Assembly: GCA_030611885.1 (NCBI GenBank)
Contig: JAUWOY010000035.1
Location: 1 to 33,148, forward strand
DNA length: 33,148 nt
From: Chloroflexota bacterium
GTDB taxonomy: Bacteria; Chloroflexota; Anaerolineae; VGOG01
Direction of reading: 5' to 3'
Shown: piece by piece, positions 21,809 through 33,148 of the stretch
How the letters are laid out: every line of letters starts with the position of its first letter
Position numbering within the stretch: position 1 is the first letter of the stretch
The notes under the pieces: model-generated
Databases searched by the model: none
Told to the model about the DNA's origin: nothing
Seen by the model: the letters and a program-made list of their open reading frames with translations, nothing else
Made by a program: the position numbers and the translations under genes

Positions 21809-23162
21809 CCTCTATCAACTGTGCCAGGTAGCCCCGCAGGGCCTCCAGTGAGTAGTGCTGCCGCCCGACCTGGAAATTGTGCTCGACGGTCTCCTGGCGC
21901 AAGCGGGCGTCGGTGAGTAGCTCCACGGCCTGGTCTGCGGCGGCCTCGACAACCTGGGGCGCTACCTGCACCAACCCCAGCTCATCACGCCCCTGGATTT
22001 CAGAGCCCAGGGAAACGACGCGGAATCCCTTGTCCTTGATGTCGGCCTGGTAGACCGGATACTCGAACAGCATCAGCGGAAGTCGGGCGCGCAGCGCCTC
22101 CAGGAACTGGTTGCCCCACCCTTCCCACAGGCTGGGATAAGTAACGAAGTCGGCGAAGACGTAGCTATCCCACAGCGAGTAAACCTTCTGTCCGTCCCGC
22201 ATCTGTCGCCGTCCGCTCACCACATCCTCGATGAAGAGGGCGTCAATCCCTGCCCGTTCGACCTTCTGCTGGAGACGATTGAGGTAGCCTCCGGTCACGT
22301 CATCCCGCGCGTAGCCCGCCAGCACCAGCACGATGCGGCTGTCGTCGTTGAAAGAGCGGCCGTCGTACAGCCCACGCTCCTTGAGACGCGCCCGTCGCTC
22401 AGGGCTGTCCAATGCCTTGACGAAATCCACCGCCAGCTCGATGCCCTTGCGCTGGACGATGCGGGTGGCCTGTAGTATGAAGACGTCGTTTTCCCCTAGT
22501 CCGATGCGGGTGCGGAAATCCTGGTTGTAATCGTCGGGCTGCCAGGGGGGAGCGTCGAAGTCGAACACGTTGGGCACAACCGTGGATTCGATCCCCTTGC
22601 GCTCTGCCAGTTCCCGTTGCGCCAGGCTGTTGATGACCACGTGCCGGGCCAGCGGGTCGCGGGGCGGCAGGTACTTGTCGGCCAGCTCGATGGCGGTGGC
22701 GCAGGTGAGGGCCAAATCCGTTCGCTCCCAATAGAAATCGTGGTTGTGGGCCAGGGCCGGCAGTTGCAGGTCGCGCATCACCCGCGCCAACGCGATGGCC
22801 ACCGATGGGCTGGCCGCCACCGACCAGACGTTTTGCGGGATGAGAAAATCAACCCCTTTCTCCTCCACAAACTCCCGCACCTTCCGCTCGATCACATCGG
22901 CCAGGGCCAGTAGTTCCGCCCTGTACGCCGCGTCGTCGGGATAATCGCGCAACTCGCCAAACGTGTTGTAGTTGAGGCGCTTGGCGTCTGGGCGGTGGTG
23001 ATACATCTCCTCGATCAAAGTACCCTCGACCGTGCCCAGGTCGCCCGCGCAGAGATAGACCCTATGGCCCATCTCCTCCAGCACGCGCTTCCACTTGTCA
23101 ATCTCCAGCGAGACCCCATCCGTCCGACCGACCTGATAATGGAAAATCCCGATAGTCTTCAT
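21789..23162 (-). CDS. Glycosyltransferase family 4
   Basis: A 457-aa GT-B glycosyltransferase. The N-terminal domain has HYQVGRTDGVSLEIDKWKRVLEEMGH (acceptor-side Gly-rich loop) and LPALAHNHDFYWER; the C-terminal domain has ILQATRIVQRKGIELAVDFVKAL (the donor-phosphate R/K region) and the E-x7-E signature EGWGNQFLE inside PSLWEGWGNQFLEALRA. It transfers a sugar with retention from a nucleotide sugar; mannosyl- or glucosyl-transfer is typical. It is cytoplasmic. The ATG at 23162 is preferred to a TTG two codons earlier because AGAGGAG lies 6 nt before it. It follows the GH38 and 2H genes with repeats in between, so it may be in the same operon. Confidence 0.88.
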   Translation of the reverse strand: MKTIGIFHYQVGRTDGVSLEIDKWKRVLEEMGHRVYLCAGDLGTVEGTLIEEMYHHRPDAKRLNYNTFGELRDYPDDAAYRAELLALADVIERKVREFVEEKGVDFLIPQNVWSVAASPSVAIALARVMRDLQLPALAHNHDFYWERTDLALTCATAIELADKYLPPRDPLARHVVINSLAQRELAERKGIESTVVPNVFDFDAPPWQPDDYNQDFRTRIGLGENDVFILQATRIVQRKGIELAVDFVKALDSPERRARLKERGLYDGRSFNDDSRIVLVLAGYARDDVTGGYLNRLQQKVERAGIDALFIEDVVSGRRQMRDGQKVYSLWDSYVFADFVTYPSLWEGWGNQFLEALRARLPLMLFEYPVYQADIKDKGFRVVSLGSEIQGRDELGLVQVAPQVVEAAADQAVELLTDARLRQETVEHNFQVGRQHYSLEALRGYLAQLIEDGYGHL

Positions 23163-23240
23163 TGTCAACTCCTCTACACTCAGTAGATATTTCGCTCGGC
23201 CTGGATCGCCAGATCCAGGCCAAAAGCGGGGATCATGTGG

Positions 23241-23302
23241 TTCGTAGTAGTGACTTTAGTCGCTTTGACTCCATTGTGGACGACTGAAGCCGTCACTACG
23301 AA
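23241..23302. repeat. Palindromic intergenic repeat (TTCGTAGT...ACTACGAA)
   Basis: Imperfect inverted repeat of about 22 bp per arm: it starts TTCGTAGTAGTGACTTTAGT and ends CTGAAGCCGTCACTACGAA, centre near 23271. I recognise the pattern 'GTAGTGACTTTAGTCG ... CGACTGAAGTCGTCACTAC' as a dispersed element of Chloroflexi genomes; this is recollection. It lies between the 2H phosphoesterase and GT4 genes. Confidence 0.65.
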
Positions 23303-23331
23303 AAAACGCCAGTGTCCAGTTTTGTATTCGC

Positions 23332-23943
23332 CTAAACTCGCCAAGACTTGAGCAGCCGCCAGGTGAGCGTTCGCTCCCAATCTCCCTCCCAGTCCTGGCT
23401 GAAGAATTCCAGGAAATGGAATGTATCGGCGACAAAAGGCTCGGCGGGCAGTGGTGCCTCCCGCAGATAATCCAGCACCTCGTCCTGCATCGTCAGCGGG
23501 ATGTCGCGGAAGGCCAGGGTGATGTGGGCCCAGAAAGGCTGGCCCAGGTCCTCCTCGACAAAGTCGCAATCGGGGGCGATGAAGGGGCGCACGGCATCCA
23601 CCACCCGTTCCCGCAGGGCCACCATCTCCGGGTTAGCTCCCCCCGCAATGCGGAAGATGTCCAGCCCCATACCGAGGTTGGTACTACCAACCCCGTTGAA
23701 GTGCACGGGGAATGGACGCTGCGTAGCGAAAACGGCGTCCAGCCGTTCCACGAGCGGTTCCAGCGGCCCTTCAGTCTTCTTGAAAAACCCTTTGATGGTC
23801 GCGTGCACCTGAAACTGATCGGCGGCGATGAAGCCGAACTGTTTGCGCAGCATCCGATGAATCTCGGCCACAGCTCGGGCGACTTTGTAGGGAGGGATCA
23901 GGTAAATGGCGAAACGGGAATTGGAAGGTCCTGTGACAGACAA
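23332..23943 (-). CDS. 2H phosphoesterase superfamily protein (2'-5' RNA ligase-like)
   Basis: A 203-aa protein with the two H-x-T/S motifs of 2H phosphoesterases: VHATIKGFF at about 46-54 and WAHITLAFRD at about 137-146. Members open or form 2',5' or cyclic phosphates on RNA or small molecules; the substrate here is unknown. It starts with TTG at 23943, which has TGAGGAG 8 nt upstream and matches the expected N-terminus (RFAIYLIPP strand near residue 10). It lies between two inverted repeats, so its link to the mannosidase gene is weak. Confidence 0.8.
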   Translation of the reverse strand: MSVTGPSNSRFAIYLIPPYKVARAVAEIHRMLRKQFGFIAADQFQVHATIKGFFKKTEGPLEPLVERLDAVFATQRPFPVHFNGVGSTNLGMGLDIFRIAGGANPEMVALRERVVDAVRPFIAPDCDFVEEDLGQPFWAHITLAFRDIPLTMQDEVLDYLREAPLPAEPFVADTFHFLEFFSQDWEGDWERTLTWRLLKSWRV

Positions 23944-24008
23944 AGTACTTACTCCTCAACAAAGTCTACAGATGTTGCTAATGCACATTAAGTCTTGGGT
24001 CAAGTTGC

Positions 24009-24100
24009 GGAGTCCTCAACTCGTTGAGGTGTTCCTGGTGGATACGCTTTGTTGAAATAGCGACATCACTTCGGCAACACCCGAACAAGTTCGGGACTCC
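24009..24100. repeat. Inverted pair of palindromic elements
   Basis: GGAGTCCTCAACTCGTTGAG (from 24009, arm to 24033) recurs inverted at 24076-24100, where the complement begins GGAGTCCCGAACTTGTTCGG. Each 25-bp arm has its own internal palindrome (CTCAACTCGTTGAG; CCGAACAAGTTCGG). The spacer is about 42 bp. It is built like the element at 11417-11481 but with a different sequence. It lies between the GH38 and 2H genes. Confidence 0.65.
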
Positions 24101-24108
24101 GGATTATT

Positions 24109-27366
<3,258 letters not shown>

Positions 27367-27447
27367 GGCATCTCTGCCTCGGCTTTGGTCAATTTTGAAC
27401 AGCACTGTATCTAGTACTCATCACGGTCGGCAGCCACGAAATGTATC

Positions 27448-28536
27448 TCAAATCCTCAAACCGGTGTCGCTATCGAAAAAGGCAATGGCTTCTTGATCGA
27501 ACGTCAGGTGGACCGTTTTCCCTGATTCAATCCTGGGATGGGCAGGGGCGACGATTTTCACTAGCTTGTCACCCAGTTCAATGGCCACGATCTGATGCGA
27601 ACCCTGTGGCTCCGAGACAAGACATTGTGCAGAGAGAATGGAATCCTCTTCGCCTACCAAAAGGATGCTCTCCGGCCTGACGCCAAGAACAAGCTTCTTC
27701 TTCCTACCATAGTTCTGCAGTTTGGCAGCATTCTCAGGTGTTAGTTTGAAATCGAAGTGAGGATTGATCAAATGACGATCACCATTCTCGACCTTCAGTT
27801 CGACGTCCATGAAATTGGTAGGAGGAGTGCCTATGAAATCGGCCACGAATAGATTCACGCTGCGGTGATAGACATCGTCAGGGCTTCCTATTTGCACGAT
27901 CTCGCCGTCTTTCATGATCACGATGCGGTCAGCCAGGCTCATCGCTTCGGACTGGTCATGGGTGACGAACACGGTCGTGGCCTCGGTCTGGTCGTGGATC
28001 GTCTTTAGTTCTGTTCGCGTCGCGACTCTCAGCTTGGCGTCCAGGTTCGAGAGCGGCTCATCCATCAGGAACAGCTTTGGTTTCACCGCGATTGCCCGGG
28101 CCACTGCTACCCTTTGTTGCTGGCCTCCTGAAAGCTGGGACGGATAGCGATCAACAAGCTCGGCTATCTTGGTCATTTCTGCTGCTTCCTTGACCGTCTT
28201 GTCAATCGTCTTCTTGTCCATCCTCTTCAGCTTCAGGGCATAGGCGATGTTCTCATAGACCGTCATGTGGGGCCAAACCGCATAGTTTTGGAAAACCATG
28301 CTCACGTCTCTTCTTCTGGGCGGCAAATCGGTAACATCAACGCCATCAATAAAAATGGTTCCGTCAGTTACCTCTTCCAGGCCAGCAACCATTCTCATGG
28401 TTGTTGTTTTGCCACATCCCGACGGCCCCAGAAGCACGAGGAATTCTCTATCGGGCACTTCTAGACTAAAGTCGTTGACCGCCACGACCTTCTTGCCGAA
28501 TCGTTTGGTGACATTGTTCAAGGTTAGTGTTGCCAT
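27448..28536 (-). CDS. Sugar ABC importer ATPase (UgpC/MsmX/MalK family)
   Basis: A 362-aa ATPase: Walker [11 protein letters not shown]-loop [11 protein letters not shown], signature LSGGQQQR, Walker B LFLMDEP, H-loop VTHDQSEAM. The C-terminal region ([22 protein letters not shown]) is the TOBE/OB-type regulatory domain of carbohydrate importers. It powers the two permeases upstream. GGGGGAAAG precedes the ATG, and the gap to the preceding permease is 13 bp. Such ATPases may be shared between several importers. The GH38 gene begins about 80 bp downstream. Confidence 0.93.
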   Translation of the reverse strand: MATLTLNNVTKRFGKKVVAVNDFSLEVPDREFLVLLGPSGCGKTTTMRMVAGLEEVTDGTIFIDGVDVTDLPPRRRDVSMVFQNYAVWPHMTVYENIAYALKLKRMDKKTIDKTVKEAAEMTKIAELVDRYPSQLSGGQQQRVAVARAIAVKPKLFLMDEPLSNLDAKLRVATRTELKTIHDQTEATTVFVTHDQSEAMSLADRIVIMKDGEIVQIGSPDDVYHRSVNLFVADFIGTPPTNFMDVELKVENGDRHLINPHFDFKLTPENAAKLQNYGRKKKLVLGVRPESILLVGEEDSILSAQCLVSEPQGSHQIVAIELGDKLVKIVAPAHPRIESGKTVHLTFDQEAIAFFDSDTGLRI

Positions 28537-28549
28537 ACTTTCCCCCTTG

Positions 28550-29620
28550 CTATATAGTGACCCCGCCCCACATTTGGCGGATGTATCTGCGGATGAAGAA
28601 AGTGAAGATGACCGCTGGTATAGCCATCGCCATACCGCCTGCCGCAGCCAGATTCACCTGTCCAACCGCGCCCAGGACCGTTTGATACACGATAACGGAA
28701 AATGTGGGATTAAACTGCGTCAGAATAATGGCCGACACCGTTTCGTTCCAGGCCCCCAGGAAGGAATACATAGCAGCGGCTGCCAGCCCAGGCAGAGCCA
28801 GCGGCAGGGTAACGCGCAAGAATGCTCGGGCTTTGCTGGCCCCGAAAACCTGCGCTGCTTCTTCCAGCGATTCAGGGATGCCCATGAAGATGCTGGCCGT
28901 GATCCAGACGGTCAGGGCGATGTTGCCGATGGAGTATACCAGAGATAGTCCGATGGGTTTATCATAGAAGTTCATGCCAACGAGAATCTTGATCATGGGT
29001 ATGGCGATGGCCACGCCTGGGAACATCCTCACAAACAGAGTGCTGAACTTCAGTAGATCCTTTCCCTTGAAGGTATACCTGGCAAAAGCATAACCCGCCA
29101 TTCCTCCAATGGATAGAGAGATGATTATGGTCAACGCACAGATCTGTAAACTTCTGATCAGAGCAGGAACCGCCTTGAAGCCGGCCACCCCGAAGAAGGT
29201 CTGGTAGTTGCCCAGCAGGTTTCTCCTGCGGGTGAAATAGACCACGTCCTCCGCCTCCAGCCTGGCGATCTGCTGTTCGATGTCTTCCATGGTCATCGGA
29301 GTGGCCAACTGGGATTTCAAGTAGACCTGCATTTTCTCCAGCTCGGCGGTATCCAGGACGCTCTCGTAGTCGCCGTCTACCCTATCGTAGACGCTCAGCA
29401 GGTAACCTCGCTTCCCATGCTCCAGCTTAAACTGGGTGTTGAGCGCGGGGACCAACGGCAGAGGATACGTATACGCCTCTCTGGTGGATAGGAAGGACAG
29501 CGAGATGATGAAGTAGACCGGCAGCAATAGCGCAACCGCGACTCCGACGACAAAGATGTAGAAGATCGTCGTTTTTGCAGCCTTGGCGATGTTCACTGGC
29601 TTCTTTTTCGTCTTCGTCAT
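28550..29620 (-). CDS. Sugar ABC importer permease, MalG-type, with a periplasmic insertion
   Basis: A 356-aa permease, about 75 residues longer than the usual 270-290. TM1 is at about 17-43. Residues about 56-132 are a hydrophilic, coiled-coil-like insertion (YESVLDTAELEKMQVYLKSQ, EDIEQQIARLEAED) before the conserved NYQTFFG that normally follows TM1 closely. The EAA loop (about 251-275: SLEEAAQVFGASKARAFLRVTLP) and the C-terminal FFIRRYIRQMWGGVTI are standard. The insertion would lie outside the membrane, on the side of the binding protein. The ATG overlaps the TGA of the preceding permease (ATGA). Confidence 0.92.
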   Translation of the reverse strand: MTKTKKKPVNIAKAAKTTIFYIFVVGVAVALLLPVYFIISLSFLSTREAYTYPLPLVPALNTQFKLEHGKRGYLLSVYDRVDGDYESVLDTAELEKMQVYLKSQLATPMTMEDIEQQIARLEAEDVVYFTRRRNLLGNYQTFFGVAGFKAVPALIRSLQICALTIIISLSIGGMAGYAFARYTFKGKDLLKFSTLFVRMFPGVAIAIPMIKILVGMNFYDKPIGLSLVYSIGNIALTVWITASIFMGIPESLEEAAQVFGASKARAFLRVTLPLALPGLAAAAMYSFLGAWNETVSAIILTQFNPTFSVIVYQTVLGAVGQVNLAAAGGMAMAIPAVIFTFFIRRYIRQMWGGVTI

Positions 29621-30534
29621 GTGAGTTGCTCCTTCTCTCGCTTGAATGCTCCCGACACCTGCAGATAGACCAGAGCTACCAGAGACACGACCGCGGCAAC
29701 CACGAGGGTATAGCCAGCAGCCATCTGACCAGCGACGTACAGTCCTCTTACCTCCTTGGTGTAGTAGACAACCCTTTCAAGCAAGACAGGCAGCCTGGAG
29801 AATCCGAACAGAAACACCATGATGAGCCAAATCTGGATCGCTGAGATCAGCCTCAGTATTATTGCTGTCGTAATGGTCGGCTTGAGCAAGGGGAGCGTGA
29901 TCTTTCTGAGGACGTGCAAATAGTTCCCGCCGAAGACATACCCGGCTTCTTTCACCTCTTCTTGTATGTTTTGCAGTCCCGCCAGCAAGATGATCATGAC
30001 CGAGGGGATCACCTGCCAGGCATCAATGATAATCAGCGTTGTCAGGAGCTTGGCATCAGAGCCCACCAGCCAGTATATCTTCTCGCCTTCTGCCAGAATC
30101 CCCAGGTAGCCCAACAGGCTATTCATCCACCCATGGGCAGTGAGCCCAGTCGTCCACATGGCTCCCGCTGCAGCGGCCGGAAGCGCCATAGGAATCATGG
30201 CCAGGAAGAGGAAAAGGCTTGAGCCTTTGAATTTCCTGTTGATCAACAGGGCGAGAAACAAAGCGCCGAAGAACTCAAGAGTAACGGAGAAAACCACAAT
30301 AATCGCAGTGTTCCTGACGGCGGCTACGAAATGCTCCTCGTGGAAGACGAGCGAAAAGTTCTCCAGCGTGAACTGGCCCGCAGCACCGGTGAAGCTCGAG
30401 ATGACTGACGAGATGACCGGTCGCAGCCAAAAGGCAGCGTAATAGAGGACGACGGGAAGAACCAACAGATAGGGAGTTGCCCCTTTTGCAATCTTCTTCC
30501 AGGTCTTGCCATTCCGACGCGCTATTGCTGTCAT
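29617..30534 (-). CDS. Sugar ABC importer permease, MalF/UgpA-type
   Basis: A 305-aa permease with six helices. The N-terminus MTAIARRNGKTWKKIAKGATPYLLVLPVVLYYAAFWLRPVISS is followed by the ENFSLVF segment, and the EAA loop is EEVKEAGYVFGGNYLHVLRKITLPLLKP. Two ATGs lie 6 bp apart; I prefer the second (30534), because GGGGAG is 6 nt from it but abuts the first. It pairs with the MalG-type permease. A strong hairpin lies between it and the binding-protein gene. Confidence 0.92.
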   Translation of the reverse strand: MTAIARRNGKTWKKIAKGATPYLLVLPVVLYYAAFWLRPVISSVISSFTGAAGQFTLENFSLVFHEEHFVAAVRNTAIIVVFSVTLEFFGALFLALLINRKFKGSSLFLFLAMIPMALPAAAAGAMWTTGLTAHGWMNSLLGYLGILAEGEKIYWLVGSDAKLLTTLIIIDAWQVIPSVMIILLAGLQNIQEEVKEAGYVFGGNYLHVLRKITLPLLKPTITTAIILRLISAIQIWLIMVFLFGFSRLPVLLERVVYYTKEVRGLYVAGQMAAGYTLVVAAVVSLVALVYLQVSGAFKREKEQLT

Positions 30535-30564
30535 ACCCATCTCCCCTTTTGGTGCTGTTTAGAA

Positions 30565-30603
30565 GACAGAGCCGGGAAATGGGATTAATTTCCCGGCTCT
30601 GTC
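30565..30603 (-). other. Perfect stem-loop between binding protein and permease genes
   Basis: GACAGAGCCGGGAAAT (30565-30580) and ATTTCCCGGCTCTGTC (30588-30603) form a 16-bp stem with a 7-nt loop. It begins 36 nt past the lipoprotein stop. The following minus-strand sequence (TTCTAAACAG) is not a T-run. Position and stability suggest a structure that keeps lipoprotein message above permease message, as in the other importer operon. Confidence 0.75.
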
Positions 30604-30638
30604 AAGTCGAAAGTAGCTACACGCGCATCAGTGAGGAG

Positions 30639-31967
30639 CTACTTCAAGAGACCATCCACACATGCCTGTGCAGTGTCGAGCCGTGCCTGATCTACAGTAT
30701 TGCCAGGCAAGATCGTGTCCTCGAACACGTCGTCATAGCACACCTTGACGGCGCCCCAGTCCTGGTACAGGTAGCCCGGCACGCCAGAGGCGATGCCATT
30801 CTCCAGCACCAGAACGGCCTTGGCGATGACCTCGTCAATAGCCTCATCGCCCATGTAGTCGAGCGCTTCTTGCACTGGCGGGATGAACCCCCCGGTGCCC
30901 TTGGCGATCTTCACCTGAATCTCGGGGCGGGTCAGGTATTCCAGGAACTCCACTGCCAGGTCATAGTTCGGCGCGCCTTTCACGATGGCGTAGCCGCTGA
31001 CGCCGGCGATGGTGCCGATGCCCTCCGATCCGATCGGGGCTGGCGCCAGGGTGAACTGCGTCTCGTTAGAGGCATAGACCTGACCAGCGCGGGCGTTGTG
31101 GAACACCGTCAGCCACGACTCTTCGCGCATCATCGGGTCCACGCAGCTATCAATGTTCATCACCGTCGGGACGAAGCCACCAGCCTTGCCGATCTTCTCC
31201 CAGATCTTCCAGGCATCCATGGCCCCGGCCGAGTTGATGTCCGGGAAGCCAGCGCCGTAGGACAGCGCCGTTCCGCCGAACATGTAGACCCATGACTTCA
31301 TGGGAATGCCGGTGATGCACACTTTGCCTTCCCCCTCGCCCTCGGCGATGTTGACGGCCCACTGGGCATACTGCTCCCAGGTTATGGCATCAATGTCGGT
31401 GCCGGCGGGCAGATAGGGAAGCGCCTTGTTGTTGGCCAGCAGCAGGTAGACATCAGCGCCCACTGGCAGGAAGTACTGCTTCCCATCCCGGTTGGTGTCG
31501 GAATTGAAGGTTGGGCTGAAGTGCCTGTCGGTCCATGACTTAACCAGTGGCGTCAGGTCTTCCACCCATCCGGCATCGAGCCAGTCAGGCATCTTGCCGT
31601 TGTGGGCGCAGATGATGTCGGTGCTGACGTGATTGGTGGACTGCTGAACCTCTGCTCTCTCGAACTGGTCATTGTCGGCGAGGATCTGGAAGTAGACCTT
31701 CACCCCGTGCTCTTTCTCAAAGGGCACGATGACCTCGTTGATGAAGAACTCCTGCTCGCGGGGCGGGCTGAACAGCCTGGACTCGAAGACGAGCACCTTC
31801 GGCGCTACCTCGACCTCGACCACCACTTCCTTCACCACCTCGACGGTGACCGGAACCTCTTTCTCGACGATCACTTCCTTCTCGATCACCTCAGGGGTGG
31901 GCGCGGCGCAGGCTACGAAGCTAGCCAATACGGCCACGACTATCAGTAATGTTGCTAACCTTTTCAT
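30639..31967 (-). CDS. Sugar-binding lipoprotein (family 1, MalE-like)
   Basis: A 442-aa extracellular binding protein. Its signal peptide MKRLATLLIVVAVLASFV is identical in protein sequence to that of the family-5 lipoprotein at 20331. The lipobox here is FVAC, less usual than VGGC, with Cys20. A VEK/VVKEVVVEVEV linker spans about 26-55. The SBP_bac_1 domain follows: IVPFEKEHGVKVYFQILADNDQFE, TDIICAHNGKMPDWLDAGWVEDLTPLV, PVGADVYLLLANNKAL, AVEFLEYLTRPEIQVKIAKGTGGFIPP. It feeds the MalF/MalG/UgpC-type importer downstream. The Shine-Dalgarno is GGAGGAG. The next genes suggest alpha-mannosides as cargo, but the pocket cannot be read from sequence. Confidence 0.92.
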   Translation of the reverse strand: MKRLATLLIVVAVLASFVACAAPTPEVIEKEVIVEKEVPVTVEVVKEVVVEVEVAPKVLVFESRLFSPPREQEFFINEVIVPFEKEHGVKVYFQILADNDQFERAEVQQSTNHVSTDIICAHNGKMPDWLDAGWVEDLTPLVKSWTDRHFSPTFNSDTNRDGKQYFLPVGADVYLLLANNKALPYLPAGTDIDAITWEQYAQWAVNIAEGEGEGKVCITGIPMKSWVYMFGGTALSYGAGFPDINSAGAMDAWKIWEKIGKAGGFVPTVMNIDSCVDPMMREESWLTVFHNARAGQVYASNETQFTLAPAPIGSEGIGTIAGVSGYAIVKGAPNYDLAVEFLEYLTRPEIQVKIAKGTGGFIPPVQEALDYMGDEAIDEVIAKAVLVLENGIASGVPGYLYQDWGAVKVCYDDVFEDTILPGNTVDQARLDTAQACVDGLLK

Positions 31968-32064
31968 TGTTTGTGCTCCTCCTTAATTTTATTTTGGTTG
32001 GCGACGCTCTCAGCGAACGTCTGGGCGGTTAAACGACGAGAATGTTCTATCTATCACCCCCTTT
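31894..32064 (-). promoter_or_regulatory. Shared leader and signal-peptide DNA cassette, copy B
   Basis: AAAGGGGGTGA (32054-32064) lies 97 nt before the ATG, against 96 nt in copy A, and AAGGAGGAG lies at the Shine-Dalgarno in both. The coding part (31894-31967) is almost identical to 20255-20331. No strong -35/-10 pair is visible in either copy, so the conserved leader may carry a post-transcriptional or weak promoter function. Confidence 0.72.
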
Positions 32065-32075
32065 CCTGGCTTCAG

Positions 32076-33092
32076 CTATCCAACTCCGCTGGATTCTCGG
32101 ATAACCAGCTCCGGCTGCAAGATGATCTGGCGCTGGGCCAGCTCCTCACCTTTGATGATTTTGATTAACGTCTGAGAAAGCATCTTCCCGATGTCGTAGA
32201 TGGGCTGACGGATGGTGGTCAAGGTGGGATGGAAATACGCTGCCAAGGGTACGTCGTCGAAGCCGATCACGGCTATGTCGCGGCCAACGACCAAACCTCG
32301 CCCCTGAGCCGCCTCCATCGTCCCAAAGGCCATCAGGTCGTTGCCAGTCGCGACGGCCGTAGGCGGCTCTTCCAGGTCGAGTAGTTGCTCCATCATTTGA
32401 TAACCCCCGGATTGAGTCAGATTGCCCTCGACCACCAAGGCGGGGTCGAACTCCAGGCCGTTATCTTGCAAGGCTCGCTTGTAACCAGCCAGGCGATGCT
32501 CCGCAAACATCAGGTACATAGAGGGAGCGATGAAGCCGATGCGTCGGTGCCCAAGGCCAATAAGATACTTCACCGCTTTGCAGACCCCCTCTTCCCCGTC
32601 CACGTCCAGGTAGGGAAAATCCAGCTCCGAAGCGATGCGGCCAAAAGCAATCAGGGGAAATCCTTCGCTCACCAGATAGGCGATCCGCTCATCGTTACAC
32701 CGGGTGCGGGCCACAACGATGCCATCCACCCTGCGGCCGTGGACCATCCTCTCGTACACCAGTCGCTCTTTGGGACACATGGGCTAACAGGTGGAGACGA
32801 GGAGGTCGAAATCGCAGCTAGCGGCCCCGTCCCCTATGCCAGCTAGAAGTTCAAGAAAGTAGGGATCAGAGAGATAGCGTTCGGTGGCGGGGACGATGAA
32901 GCCCACGGTGTTGGGGCGCCTTCTTTGCAGACTTTGAGCAATAACGTGAGGGTGGTAGCCCATCTCCTGGGCTACGCGCTTGATGAGTTGTTTCGTAGAC
33001 TCGCTGACTTCGTCGTAGGCATTCAGAGCCCGGGAGACGGTGGTAACTGAGTAGCCGACCTTGCGAGCGATGTCTTTGAGAGTGACGCTCAT
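32076..33092 (-). pseudogene. LacI-family regulator interrupted by an in-frame TAG
   Basis: A 338-residue LacI frame. The first 102 codons encode the HTH (TLKDIARKVGYSVTTVSRALNAYDEVSEST), the hinge and the start of the effector domain, ending DLLVSTC. TAG at 32784-32786 then interrupts the frame, and it continues without shift into PMCPKERLVYERMVHGRRVDGIVVAR, with IGFIAPS, AVATGNDLMAFG, DIAVIGFDDVP and C-terminal LVIRESS. One base change (for example TCG or CAG to TAG) accounts for it. An ATG two codons after the TAG could restart, but no Shine-Dalgarno precedes it. AGAGGAAAAG precedes the first ATG. A sequencing error, decay or suppression are all possible. It would have controlled the importer downstream. 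Confidence 0.8.
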
Positions 33093-33129
33093 CGCCTTTT
33101 CCTCTCTCGATACGGGGATAAGTGGAGAA

Positions 33130-33145
33130 CCCAAAACGTTTCGGG
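33130..33145 (-). promoter_or_regulatory. LacI-type operator upstream of the broken LacI gene
   Basis: CCCAAAACGTTTCGGG is a palindrome at 14 of 16 positions around a central CG, about 38 bp upstream of the LacI ATG. It differs from the operator of the other LacI gene, which suggests separate specificities. The promoter would lie around or beyond the window end. Confidence 0.65.
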
Positions 33146-33148
33146 TAC

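Overview
Every gene I can support in this 33 kb window lies on the minus strand, so transcription runs from high to low coordinates. The DNA is GC-rich. The lipoprotein linkers built from VEK/VVVEK repeats, the many palindromic intergenic repeats and the in-frame 'SNIQYPIS'-type and 'AQDRPF'-type insertions are what I associate with Chloroflexota (Anaerolineae-like) genomes. That assignment is inference; there is no rRNA or marker gene here to confirm it.

Layout in transcription order. (1) 33145-32076: a LacI-family regulator with a LacI-type operator upstream, broken by an in-frame TAG. (2) 31967-27448: a sugar ABC importer (lipoprotein, two permeases, UgpC/MsmX-like ATPase), followed by a 1085-aa GH38 alpha-mannosidase, a 2H phosphoesterase and a GT4 glycosyltransferase (to 21789). 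(3) 21640-20515: a second, intact LacI regulator with a perfect TTGACA-17-TATAAT promoter and an adjacent palindromic operator. (4) 20331-13865: a second importer of the Dpp/Opp architecture (family-5 lipoprotein, two permeases, OppD/OppF ATPases) and a small membrane protein, closed by a good rho-independent terminator. (5) 13732-11628: a GT-C-like polytopic membrane protein and a methyltransferase interrupted by TGA. (6) 11356-145: twelve tightly coupled genes, with gaps of 27 bp or less and many 4-bp stop/start overlaps: GNAT, GrpB/UPF0157, HIT, methyltransferase, a GH5-like glycosidase, an ABC-2 exporter whose ATPase is fused to half a permease, four consecutive GH130 genes, and a GT2.

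Taken together this looks like a mannoside-centred locus. It has two LacI-controlled importers, an alpha-mannosidase (GH38), four enzymes of the beta-mannoside phosphorylase/mannosidase family (GH130) and a GH5-like hydrolase. Dpp-type mannoside importers next to a GH130 gene are known from Thermotoga. The less expected part is the presence of three glycosyltransferases (GT2, GT4, GT-C-like) and an ABC-2 exporter, which point to synthesis or recycling of a cell-surface glycan as well as catabolism.

The region also shows decay and repeat invasion. There are two in-frame nonsense codons, one internal-deletion fusion, at least five palindromic or inverted intergenic elements, and repeats that supply stop codons or encode parts of proteins. 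The two lipoprotein genes share an almost identical leader and signal-peptide DNA segment although their mature proteins belong to different families. No tRNA, rRNA, CRISPR array, transposase or origin was seen.
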